Positions 1 to 6,048 of a stretch of DNA of 6,077 nt are shown in pieces (position 1 is the stretch's first letter; each line of letters begins with the position of its first letter). The position numbers were made by a program, and so were the translations under genes. This stretch comes from an uncultured Opitutia bacterium. Its GTDB lineage: Bacteria > Verrucomicrobiota > Verrucomicrobiia > Opitutales > UBA953. Location of the stretch: positions 1-6,077 of the forward strand of contig CAJBPJ010000230.1 of assembly GCA_903957465.1 (NCBI GenBank). Reading direction: 5' to 3'. Below the pieces are notes generated by a model that saw only the letters and a list, made by a program, of their open reading frames with translations, was not told where the DNA came from and did not search any database.

Positions 1-1
1 C

Positions 2-397
2 GCACCTGCGGAAGCCACGGAAGCGACCGCTGCCCCAGTTGCACCTGTTTCGGGACGTAAGTATAGCTGGCAAGCGAAGTCAGCGGAAGTACCAGCAGAT
101 GCCGGTGTTGCTGTTGCTAAGCCTGCCACAGGTGCTCCGAACGACGAAACCAAAGCCCGCATTCTTGCTGTGCGCCTCGAGCAAGGCTTGATTGCTTTTA
201 TCCGCAAAGAGAAACCCGACGCAGGCACTTTCCTTCAGTTAACCAAGGCTGACAAAGCCCTGTTAGTCCGGGTTATTCGTAGCGATGACAATTCCTCAAT
301 TGCGGATATTATCTCCGGCCAAGACCCCGCAAAGACGCCCGTCTTCGAGTTAAATGAAGAAGTCTTCTGCGGTACGCCTTCGGATTTACCCCAGTAA
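2..397 (+). CDS. Hypothetical protein, C-terminal part (5' end outside window)
   Basis: The frame is open from base 2 to the TAA at 395-397, giving 131 residues with no start inside that needs to be used, so the gene begins upstream. A GTG at 170 is in frame, but the coding frame continues well before it and it is probably internal. The first ~55 residues are rich in Ala, Pro, Val and Thr and look like a disordered linker, interrupted by a short RKYSWQAK stretch. The last ~75 residues look folded, with alternating hydrophobic and charged segments (RLEQGLIAFIRKEKP, KALLVRVIRSDD, SIADIISGQDP, VFELNEEVFCG). I do not recognise the domain; a small beta-rich C-terminal domain after a flexible linker is a guess from the pattern. 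The gene is followed by its own terminator and is therefore probably not co-transcribed with the chaperone operon. Coding is likely; function is unknown. Confidence 0.75.
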   Translation, partial: APAEATEATAAPVAPVSGRKYSWQAKSAEVPADAGVAVAKPATGAPNDETKARILAVRLEQGLIAFIRKEKPDAGTFLQLTKADKALLVRVIRSDDNSSIADIISGQDPAKTPVFELNEEVFCGTPSDLPQ

Positions 398-420
398 GCG
401 AGTCACTCTCTGTGTGACAG

Positions 421-454
421 AAGGGCTCGTCCGCTAAAGCGACGGGCCTTTTTT
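421..454 (+). terminator. Rho-independent terminator after the 5' hypothetical gene
   Basis: A G+C-rich hairpin lies 24 bases after the stop codon. The left arm, AAGGGCTCGTC (421-431), pairs with the right arm, GACGGGCCTT (441-450), with one bulged G and one G-U pair. The interior can also pair as CGC/GCG around a TAAA loop. A run of six T (449-454) follows directly. The T run is only on the + side, so it serves the upstream gene. A second, smaller hairpin (GTCAC 402-406 with GTGAC 414-418) sits just before it. Confidence 0.85.
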
Positions 455-525
455 GTATCTTCAGGCTAAGTTTAGGGCGTTTTTCGGGCTTGGCGTTGAC
501 CCCGAAGATTGGCGTGCCTACTGCT

Positions 526-529
526 AAGG
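526..529 (+). promoter_or_regulatory. Weak ribosome binding site of the AsmA-like gene
   Basis: AAGG is the only Shine-Dalgarno-like string upstream. It stands 3 nt before ATG 533 (too close) and 12 nt before ATG 542 (rather far), so it does not settle which ATG is used. The two choices differ by three residues. Confidence 0.35.
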
Positions 530-532
530 TTT

Positions 533-1288
533 ATGGCCGCCATGTCCCTGTCTATTACACGCCCAGGCCTCAGCCTTGTCCGACTCCTTAAGTGGATTGT
601 CATCGGCACGGTCAGTTTATTGGCGCTGACCGTCTTGGGCGTTTGGCTCGCAGGAAGATCTATCCCGTCTGTCATCCACTCGGCACTTCTTGAAAAAGCT
701 AAGTCGGGGTTTGTTTGTGAAAATAACGACAGCAATTTATTCATCGGACGCATCGATTTAGCCGACGCCTCCATCTTAAATCCCCCAGAGTTTTTCGATC
801 GAGAATTCGTGCACATCCGCCGCCTGGTAGTCGATGTCGACGCAGGAACTTTCTTAGGTGATGGCCGTCGTGTCATCGACGAAGTCACCCTTGAGCTTGA
901 TCGCATTAACCTGATTGGGAAAAACGATATTTTCCGCGACAACAACGCATCGGCTCTGGCGAAGGCATTCAGTCAATCTGCGAAGAAAAACAAGAGCGCT
1001 CCCAAAAGCGCAGGTAGCAAAGAGGCGCCCGGCGAAGGCTTTGTGATTCGCCGATTGCTGATTCGGGTTGGTGGGGTGACTTTACTTCAAGACAACGGCA
1101 ACCGGGCAGGCACAGTGATGTTGAAAGACGACCGTGAATTAAGCTTCGAGGCAAAAGACGTTACCGCGGAAAACTTAAGTGACAGCGTTTTACGTCCCCT
1201 CGCAGGGATTGCCCTTACGCGGGCTGCTGCCACAGATCCAGAAACACTTTTAGAACAAGCAAGACGACAAATCGAACGCATCAAATAA
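533..1288 (+). CDS. AsmA-like single-pass membrane protein (short form)
   Basis: The predicted protein is 251 residues. A basic N-terminus (R10, R17, K20) is followed by one membrane segment at about residues 20-41, so the rest should lie in the periplasm. After the helix comes a pattern typical of AsmA-like proteins: a beta-rich stretch with ILNPPEFF (81-88), then HIRRLVVDVDAGTFLGD (94-110), then VIDEVTLELDRINLI (114-128). A Lys/Ser/Ala-rich linker (~147-166) leads to a second beta stretch (170-212) and a charged C-terminal helix (237-251). It is far shorter than classical AsmA (about 600 residues) and matches only the N-terminal part of that fold. Related short proteins occur, as I recall, in Verrucomicrobiota. 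AsmA-like proteins are linked to envelope assembly or lipid transport, but no specific role can be assigned here. The start at 533 has AAGG at 526-529 only 3 nt away; ATG 542 (12 nt spacing) or TTG 509 are alternatives. It ends 3 nt before grpE. Confidence 0.75.
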   Translation: MAAMSLSITRPGLSLVRLLKWIVIGTVSLLALTVLGVWLAGRSIPSVIHSALLEKAKSGFVCENNDSNLFIGRIDLADASILNPPEFFDREFVHIRRLVVDVDAGTFLGDGRRVIDEVTLELDRINLIGKNDIFRDNNASALAKAFSQSAKKNKSAPKSAGSKEAPGEGFVIRRLLIRVGGVTLLQDNGNRAGTVMLKDDRELSFEAKDVTAENLSDSVLRPLAGIALTRAAATDPETLLEQARRQIERIK

Positions 1289-1291
1289 CTC

Positions 1292-1798
1292 ATGGACGCA
1301 CCCCAAGAACCTATTCCCGAGGCAACGCCTGTCATCGATCCTCGCGTCGTCGAGCTCGAGGCTGAAGTTGCCCGTCTTCGCGACGCTGTCTTGCGCGCCC
1401 AAGCCGACCAGCAGAACCAGGCCCGCCGCCATCAGCGCGATCTTGTGGACCTTCGCAAGTTTGCGGCGTCCCCCGTTATCGAAGACATCCTCCCTGCCCT
1501 TGATTCATTGCGGATTGGCTTAGAGTCGGCTTCAACGCAGGCTTCGGCTGCCGCAGTGGCGACGGGCTTTGCGATGGCTGTACAGCAGCTGCGCAGCGCC
1601 CTGAGCAGCCATGGCTTGATTGAAGTGGAAGCTGCCGGATTGGTATTTGACCCTTCACGCCACGAGGCGCTCTCACAAGAGACGTCCGATGTGATCGCCG
1701 AAGGCAATGTTGTGCGCGTGCTGCGTTCAGGCTGGATGTTGAACGATCGCTTACTCCGCCCCGCTGGAGTCGTTGTCTCCAAAGGACCCGCTGCTTAA
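1292..1798 (+). CDS. grpE: Nucleotide exchange factor GrpE
   Basis: GrpE is the cytoplasmic dimer that releases ADP from DnaK and so resets the DnaK-DnaJ chaperone cycle. The 168-residue product has the family's order of parts. A short acidic, Pro-rich tail (1-17) is followed by a long helix with heptad character (about 18-57, including ELEAEVARLRDAVLRAQADQ). The bundle segment follows (58-110, with PVIEDILPALDSL), then the C-terminal beta wing with the signature FDPSRHEAL (119-127). The wing continues with GNVVRVLRSGW and LNDRLLRPAGVVVS (150-163). The N-terminal tail is short, so the protein is slightly smaller than E. coli GrpE (197). No convincing Shine-Dalgarno precedes the ATG. The upstream stop is 3 nt away and dnaJ starts 3 nt downstream, which suggests translational coupling in one operon. 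Assignment is secure on motifs and on the adjacent dnaJ. Confidence 0.96.
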   Translation: MDAPQEPIPEATPVIDPRVVELEAEVARLRDAVLRAQADQQNQARRHQRDLVDLRKFAASPVIEDILPALDSLRIGLESASTQASAAAVATGFAMAVQQLRSALSSHGLIEVEAAGLVFDPSRHEALSQETSDVIAEGNVVRVLRSGWMLNDRLLRPAGVVVSKGPAA

Positions 1799-1801
1799 GC
1801 C

Positions 1802-2911
1802 ATGGCCGAAGACTATTACGATTTAGTGGGTGCGGCTCGCGGTGCTTCTGCCGAGGAGCTCAAAAAATCTTATCGAAAAATGGCGATGAAGTATCACCCC
1901 GATCGCAATCCGGGTGATAAAAAAGCCGAGGAAATGTTTAAGAAGGTTTCGCAAGCCTACGAAGTGCTTTCGGATCCTGATAAACGTAAGCTTTACGACC
2001 AACATGGGTCCGCGGCTTTCGAGCAACAAACAGGGCCCCGGGGCGGTGGAGGATTCCAAGGCGGTGCCGACCCGATGGATATTTTCCGACAGATGTTCCA
2101 AGGCGGAGGTGGCTTTGGCGGCGGGTTTGGCGGCGACGGTCCCGAAGAAACTACGGGCGAAGATCTTAGCATGGAGCTCGAGGTCACACTCGAAGAGGCG
2201 GCTACGGGCGTTGAGCGAACTGTCCGTTACCGACGTCACGCAGCTTGTAAAACATGTTCAGGTAGCGGGGCTGAAAAAGGCTCGAAGACAACAAAGTGCG
2301 GCACGTGTGGTGGCCGCGGCAAAGTTGTGCGCGCCCAAGCATTTTTCCAAGTCAGCCAAACCTGCCCACATTGTGGTGGCGCAGGCGTCCGCATTGAGAA
2401 GCCCTGTAAGTCGTGTTCAGGAGAAGGACGCGTCGTCGAGGAGCACTCCGTACCGGTACGCATTCCTCCCGGTGTAGACAATGGAACGCGTCTTCGCTCG
2501 AGTGGCAATGGATCCGCAGGTGTACGTGGTGCAAGCGCGGGCGACCTCTATTTAATTATTCGCGTGCGTGACCATGAGCGCTTTGAGCGCGATGGCGATG
2601 ACCTGGCTTGTTCGGCGCCCGTAGCGTTTCCAACGCTGGCGCTCGGCGGCCAAATTGAAGTCCCGACCTTAAAAGGGAAAGCGTCTCTGAAAATTCCCGC
2701 AGGCACAGCAGCGGGCACGGTTTTCCGCCTCAAAGGCGAAGGCATGCCTAATTTGCGCTCCCAGAGTCGCGGAGATTTACACGTCCGCGTCGATGTACAT
2801 GTCCCTGCAAAGTTAACTTCCGAACAGCGTGAAGCCTTGGAAGCCTACGTTAAGGCTGGTGGTGATGCCGCTGCACCTTCGCGCAAGGGCAAGTGGAAGT
2901 TCTTTGGCTAA
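1802..2911 (+). CDS. dnaJ: Chaperone protein DnaJ (type I / class A Hsp40)
   Basis: DnaJ delivers unfolded clients to DnaK and stimulates its ATPase in the cytoplasm. At 369 residues it is full length (E. coli 376). The J domain occupies about 4-69 and carries the essential HPD at 32-34 and the QAYEVLSDPDKRKLYD helix. A Gly/Phe-rich region follows (about 78-112), including a DPMDIF element. The zinc-binding domain has four intact CxxCxGxG motifs: C149/C152, C166/C169, C188/C191 and C202/C205. The C-terminal client-binding domain (about 215-335) includes VRIPPGVDNGTRLR and FRLKGEGMPNL. No catalytic or zinc residue is missing. The start lies 3 nt after the grpE stop without a clear Shine-Dalgarno; the nearest AAAGGA (1781-1786) is 15 nt away, so coupling to grpE translation is likely. 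Its stop overlaps the stop of the convergent birA. dnaK is not in the window. Confidence 0.98.
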   Translation: MAEDYYDLVGAARGASAEELKKSYRKMAMKYHPDRNPGDKKAEEMFKKVSQAYEVLSDPDKRKLYDQHGSAAFEQQTGPRGGGGFQGGADPMDIFRQMFQGGGGFGGGFGGDGPEETTGEDLSMELEVTLEEAATGVERTVRYRRHAACKTCSGSGAEKGSKTTKCGTCGGRGKVVRAQAFFQVSQTCPHCGGAGVRIEKPCKSCSGEGRVVEEHSVPVRIPPGVDNGTRLRSSGNGSAGVRGASAGDLYLIIRVRDHERFERDGDDLACSAPVAFPTLALGGQIEVPTLKGKASLKIPAGTAAGTVFRLKGEGMPNLRSQSRGDLHVRVDVHVPAKLTSEQREALEAYVKAGGDAAAPSRKGKWKFFG

Positions 2912-3897
2912 CGCGTAACTTTACTCGTTCGCAAAGTTACTTCCCCAGAAGCAACCGCCGTACGTCGGCCGGTCGAGAGGCGCAGCAATAGTGCGCCCGT
3001 TTCATCGATACCTTCGGCGACGCCGTGTAGCGGCTTTCCGCGCAACGTCACTTTTACTTTCTGCCCTGCTAAGCAGTCGTAGTGCGTGAATAACTTAAGG
3101 AATTTCTTACGGAACGAGTCGTCCTCAAAGGCTTCCCAGGCAGTTTCCAGTGCGCCGAGAACGCCTGCAGCGACTTCATTCGCGTCGATAGGCTTGCGGC
3201 TGAGAGAGCGCAACGAGCATGCAGCGCCCTGAAGTTCAGCAGGCGATGACTCGATGTTTAATCCGATACCAAAGACTAAATCGCGAACGCGATCTGCGTC
3301 GACCCGCGCCTCCGTGAGCATGCCAGCAACTTTAGCACCTTGGGGGTTCAGTAGGTCATTGGGCCATTTCAGGCCAAGCTTGATCCCGAGCTTTTGATCT
3401 ATGTGTTCGCACAATGCCAATCCCATCCAGAGGGTAAATGGGCTCAGCCTGCTTGTCTCAATAAAAGGTCGAAATGCTATCGAGAGGTAGAGGTTACCAG
3501 ATTGTTCACTGTGCCAGCGCCGTCCGAGTCGGCCGCGGCCAGCTGTTTGTCGCAGGGCGACAATAGCGAAGGGCGCCTCTTGTCCGCTTGCGAGTAACCG
3601 CTCGGCCTCGGAGTTCGTGCTATCGATTTGGCTAATCACGGTGCAGGGCAAACGAACGCGTTGTAAGCGTAATTGTGCATCGAGCAAATCGGGGTGAAGT
3701 GCCTTTGGCGTTGCGGTGAGCGCATAGCCTTTGCGCGGGGATGCCGTGAAGCGAAAGCCTTCTTTTCGTAACCGCGCGAGCCTTGCCCAGATGGCAACAC
3801 GCGAGATGCCAAACTCTTTTGCTAAGCGGTCGCCACTTATAGCTTTCCCTTTAGCGTCCAAGAATGCGCGGAGGATGCTACTATCGAGTGCCGACAT
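2908..3897 (-). CDS. birA: Biotin--[acetyl-CoA-carboxylase] ligase, BirA type with DNA-binding domain
   Basis: BirA activates biotin with ATP to biotinyl-AMP and transfers it to a lysine of biotin carboxyl carrier proteins in the cytoplasm. The 329-residue product is close to E. coli BirA (321). An N-terminal winged helix-turn-helix (about 5-60; GDRLAKEFGISRVAIWARLARLRKEGF) precedes the catalytic domain. This contains the biotinyl-AMP loop GRGRLG (120-125), KWPNDL (177-182), KVAGMLTE (189-196, with the conserved Lys 189) and FGIGLN (209-214). A C-terminal SH3-like domain (about 275-323) ends with SGEVTLR. Keeping the helix-turn-helix means it may also act as a biotin-responsive repressor, but no biotin gene or operator is visible here. 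It starts 1 nt after the nadC stop, with a weak GGA 6 nt before the ATG, and is surely co-transcribed with nadC. Its TAG overlaps the dnaJ TAA. Confidence 0.95.
   Translation of the reverse strand: MSALDSSILRAFLDAKGKAISGDRLAKEFGISRVAIWARLARLRKEGFRFTASPRKGYALTATPKALHPDLLDAQLRLQRVRLPCTVISQIDSTNSEAERLLASGQEAPFAIVALRQTAGRGRLGRRWHSEQSGNLYLSIAFRPFIETSRLSPFTLWMGLALCEHIDQKLGIKLGLKWPNDLLNPQGAKVAGMLTEARVDADRVRDLVFGIGLNIESSPAELQGAACSLRSLSRKPIDANEVAAGVLGALETAWEAFEDDSFRKKFLKLFTHYDCLAGQKVKVTLRGKPLHGVAEGIDETGALLLRLSTGRRTAVASGEVTLRTSKVTR
2915..2940. repeat. Perfect 8-bp inverted repeat at the dnaJ/birA 3' ends
   Basis: GTAACTTT (2915-2922) and AAAGTTAC (2933-2940) are exact reverse complements around a 10-nt loop, starting 4 nt after the dnaJ stop. 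The repeat lies inside the last codons of birA on the other strand. There is no T run after either arm, so it is not a canonical intrinsic terminator. It could instead be a 3'-end stabilising hairpin for the dnaJ transcript, or chance. Confidence 0.6.
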
Positions 3898-3898
3898 A

Positions 3899-4825
3899 TT
3901 AGTTCCAGTCTAGGCCAATATCAGCCCAGCCTGCTCCATGTGTGAGTATTCCGCACGAGATGAAATCAGGAGCTATGCGCCCGATTTCAGGTAAATGTTG
4001 TATCGAAACGCCACCGCTCACTTCGCACCAAGCCAATTTTTTCACCTCAGGCACGTTTACCTGAAGGTCAGCTAAGCTAAAATTATCGAGAAGCACAATG
4101 TCAGCGCCCGCTTCAAGTACAGGTTGAATTTGCGCGGCATTATCAACTTCTACTTCGACGAGTAGATCTGGCCGGCCCGTTCGTGCCTTGCGGACCAAGT
4201 CACCGAGTGACTTTCCTGACCCTGATTCTTCAGCCGCCAAGTGATTGTCCTTTAGCATGACGCGATCGAAAAGGCCTATCCGATGGTTCCAGCCACCACC
4301 AACGCCGACAGCATATTTTTCTAAAACGCGAAATCCTGGCGTTGTTTTACGCGTGTCGAGTAGTCGAGACGGGCCTTCGCCCAGAGCAATCACATGCTTG
4401 CGGGTCCACGTTGCCACTCCGCAGAGGTGTTGTAAAAAATTAAGGAGCGTTCGTTCCGCGGTTAAAAGCTCTACCGCCGGTCCTTCAACCTCGGCGATGA
4501 TTGAGCCAGCTTGGACGTAATCTTTGTCTTGGGCATGGAGTTTTGCGCTACAGTGTCCGCCGTATGCGGCAAAGATCGGTGCGATAAGTCCTAAGCCTGC
4601 GACGACGGTGGGCGTGCGGGCGATGAGTTTAGCCCGACCGAGTTTCTTTGGACTTATAAAGGCAGCCGTTGCATCACCTTTTGGTTTCGGAGCCTGTGCG
4701 AGTCCGCCACCATTGAGGTCTTCCTCGCGTGCGCGCTCGATAAGTTGACGCAGCCAAACAGGATCAAGCTCATCCCACCTTAAGCGGCGGACAAGTTGAT
4801 CGATTTGGCCAATGTCACGGGACAT
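3899..4825 (-). CDS. nadC: Nicotinate-nucleotide pyrophosphorylase (quinolinate phosphoribosyltransferase)
   Basis: NadC converts quinolinate and PRPP to nicotinate mononucleotide, CO2 and pyrophosphate, a committed step of de novo NAD synthesis in the cytoplasm. With the start chosen here it has 308 residues, slightly longer than typical (280-300). Family motifs in order are ERTLLNFLQHLCGVAT (124-139), DTRKTTPG (157-164), LEKYAVGVGGGWNHR (168-182), LKDNH (191-195), EVEVD (224-228), LLDNFS (245-250), VSGGVS (269-274) and SCGILTHGA (290-298). Substrate-contacting Arg, Lys and His positions of these motifs are present. The ATG at 4825 is preferred because AAGG lies 7 nt upstream; a GTG at 4879 would add 18 residues without a better ribosome site. 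Near the N-terminus the usual EDxGxGDxT motif is split by about 10 extra residues rich in Gly, Ala and Pro. It leads the nadC-birA transcript. Confidence 0.96.
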   Translation of the reverse strand: MSRDIGQIDQLVRRLRWDELDPVWLRQLIERAREEDLNGGGLAQAPKPKGDATAAFISPKKLGRAKLIARTPTVVAGLGLIAPIFAAYGGHCSAKLHAQDKDYVQAGSIIAEVEGPAVELLTAERTLLNFLQHLCGVATWTRKHVIALGEGPSRLLDTRKTTPGFRVLEKYAVGVGGGWNHRIGLFDRVMLKDNHLAAEESGSGKSLGDLVRKARTGRPDLLVEVEVDNAAQIQPVLEAGADIVLLDNFSLADLQVNVPEVKKLAWCEVSGGVSIQHLPEIGRIAPDFISCGILTHGAGWADIGLDWN

Positions 4826-4832
4826 AGGAGAA

Positions 4833-4836
4833 CCTT
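4833..4836 (-). promoter_or_regulatory. Ribosome binding site deciding the nadC start
   Basis: Read on the - strand, AAGG is followed by the 7-nt spacer TTCTCCT and then ATG (4825-4823). This is good spacing and favours this start over the in-frame GTG at 4879. Confidence 0.6.
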
Positions 4837-4898
4837 GGCGGGCATCTTCGCCGAGGGCAACCCTGAGCGACGCTTGCACCCAAGGTCAGTCAGGCTCT

Positions 4899-4904
4899 AA
4901 GGTG
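4899..4904 (+). promoter_or_regulatory. Ribosome binding site deciding the kinase start
   Basis: AAGGTG stands 6 nt before ATG 4911. The more upstream in-frame ATG at 4812 lies inside nadC and lacks a ribosome site, so 4911 is the better start. Confidence 0.7.
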
Positions 4905-4910
4905 CACTCT

Positions 4911-5852
4911 ATGCCCGCCCGCATTCGCCTGCCTCGTTCCCCTTCGCCCGCGCCCGTTTTGGTCGTCGGCTCGGTGGCGTATGATTCGATTGAGACTCCG
5001 CATGCTAAGGGTGAGAGAATCTTAGGCGGCAGCGCCTCTTATGCTTCCTTAGCGGCTAGTTATTTTGCGCCCGTGCAGATGGTAGGCGTCGTGGGACATG
5101 ATTTTGCTGCCCGAGACCGTAAAAAGTTTGAAAGACGAGATATAGACCTCTCTGCGTTGCAAACCGATGAAACGGGCCGGACCTTTTTCTGGAGAGGTCG
5201 TTACCACGAGAATTATAATCGCCGCGAGACGCTCGAGCTTGAGCTCAATGTTTTCGAGCGCTTCCATCCGCGATTACCCACCAGCCACCAAGCTGCGCGG
5301 TTTGCCTTGCTTGGGAATATCCGGCCAGACCTGCAATTGCACGTGCTTGATCAGTTAACTGAAAACCCATTCGTGGTCGCTGATACCATCGACATTTGGA
5401 TTGAGACGCAAAGAGACGCTCTCATGCAGGTGTTGCACCGGTCTAGCCTAACGGTCGTCAATGACACCGAGGCCACCAAGTTGACGGGTGAAAGCAATGC
5501 GGTGGCTGCAGGCCGTGCATTGCGCGCTTCTGGCTGCCGAACAGTCATTGTCAAAAAAGGCGAACACGGTGCGGTTCTTTTTCATGAAGACGGCCTCTTT
5601 GCTTTGCCTGCCTATCCTGTTACAGAGCTGAGAGATCCAACAGGTGCCGGTGATACTTTTGCGGGCTCGTTGCTTGGGTATCTTGCTGCACGCGGCGAAA
5701 CAAGCTTCGCAGCCCTCCGCGAGGGCATGGGGTATGCGACGGCCGTGGCTTCCCTGACGGTCGAAGCTTTCTCGTGTGATCGCTTGGCGTCTGCGGGGTG
5801 CGCAGAAATACGTCGACGCCGACGCGAACTAAGCAAAATGACGCGCTTTTAA
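4911..5852 (+). CDS. PfkB-family sugar or nucleoside kinase, substrate unknown
   Basis: The product has 313 residues, the usual length for ribokinase/PfkB enzymes, which use ATP to phosphorylate a sugar or nucleoside hydroxyl in the cytoplasm. Visible features are the first strand VLVVGSVAYDSIET (16-29), the substrate-side Gly motif GGSASYASLAAS (39-50), GVVGHDF (59-65), the lid region with GRYHENYNRRETLELELNVF (96-115), NDTEATKLTG (184-193), VKKGEHGAVLF (214-224), and the family signature DPTGAGDTFAGSLLG (242-256) with catalytic Asp 248 after the GAG anion hole. The GRYHEN...TLELELNVF block and ADTIDIWIE (157-165) mark a distinct subgroup that I remember as widespread but only generically annotated. 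Adenosine kinase or fructokinase names would be guesses. The C-terminus is very Arg-rich (RRRRR at 301-305). It diverges from nadC across 85 bp and ends 4 nt before the stop of the next, convergent gene. Confidence 0.92.
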   Translation: MPARIRLPRSPSPAPVLVVGSVAYDSIETPHAKGERILGGSASYASLAASYFAPVQMVGVVGHDFAARDRKKFERRDIDLSALQTDETGRTFFWRGRYHENYNRRETLELELNVFERFHPRLPTSHQAARFALLGNIRPDLQLHVLDQLTENPFVVADTIDIWIETQRDALMQVLHRSSLTVVNDTEATKLTGESNAVAAGRALRASGCRTVIVKKGEHGAVLFHEDGLFALPAYPVTELRDPTGAGDTFAGSLLGYLAARGETSFAALREGMGYATAVASLTVEAFSCDRLASAGCAEIRRRRRELSKMTRF

Positions 5853-5856
5853 TTCC

Positions 5857-6048
5857 TTAGCGCAGGCTGCGCCAAGCGATTGCCAGAACAAGCAGCGTCA
5901 AGACTACGTCTCCTGCAATCAGTGGCCACGCCTTTGCTTGAGCCCCGCCTGCTATTAAGAGAGCGCCCGTTAGTCCGAGAAGGGCGACGCCAATGGCCGC
6001 AACTTTGATTAATCGCCGCAGGCGTATTTTACGATCATCAGAACTCAT
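5857..6048 (-). CDS. Small two-helix membrane protein, hypothetical
   Basis: This is a 63-residue product. A charged N-terminus (SSDDRKIRLRRLIK) is followed by two hydrophobic segments, about residues 14-34 and 41-59, with a short polar turn containing QAKAWP between them and WRSLR at the end. Basic residues at both ends fit a hairpin with both termini in the cytoplasm. I do not recognise the family. No clear Shine-Dalgarno is seen before the ATG at 6048, and the window ends 29 bases upstream, so the promoter and any partner genes are out of view. The stop is 4 nt from the kinase stop in tail-to-tail orientation. Hydrophobic composition, a plausible start and the tight fit against pfkB make coding likely but not certain. 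Confidence 0.65.
   Translation of the reverse strand: MSSDDRKIRLRRLIKVAAIGVALLGLTGALLIAGGAQAKAWPLIAGDVVLTLLVLAIAWRSLR

Larger units (their letters stand above)
4826..4910. promoter_or_regulatory. Divergent nadC / kinase intergenic spacer, presumed promoter region
   Basis: These 85 bases separate the chosen starts of two divergent genes and must hold, or lie next to, promoters for both unless transcription starts inside a coding region. No convincing -35/-10 pair is visible in either direction. Two inverted pairs fall here: ACCTTGG (4832-4838) with CCAAGGT (4880-4886), and GGCGGGCAT (4837-4845) with ATGCCCGCC (4911-4919, the first kinase codons). They share bases and so cannot form together. 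Confidence 0.4.

Noticed and set aside
496..524. Possible promoter TTGACC - 17 nt - TACTGC before the AsmA-like gene
   Set aside because: The -35 is good but the -10 matches only two of six consensus bases, and transcription would start practically at the ATG. A promoter is expected somewhere in 455-532, but this one is not supported.
472..945. 157-codon open frame on the - strand opposite the AsmA-like gene
   Set aside because: Its product is Ser/Arg/Thr-rich without any fold-like pattern, and it is the mirror of a better-supported coding frame; a shadow.
2020..2160. Repetitive G-rich stretch (GGCGGAGG/GGCGGGTTTGG-like) in dnaJ
   Set aside because: It encodes the normal Gly/Phe-rich region of DnaJ and needs no separate explanation as a DNA repeat.
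1914..2477. 187-codon open frame on the + strand inside dnaJ
   Set aside because: It lies in another frame of a certain dnaJ and has a basic, low-pattern product; a shadow of the dnaJ codons.
4874..4901. Possible kinase promoter TTGCAC - 16 nt - TCTAAG
   Set aside because: The -35 is poor, and the -10 would overlap the ribosome binding site AAGGTG, leaving no room for it in the transcript.
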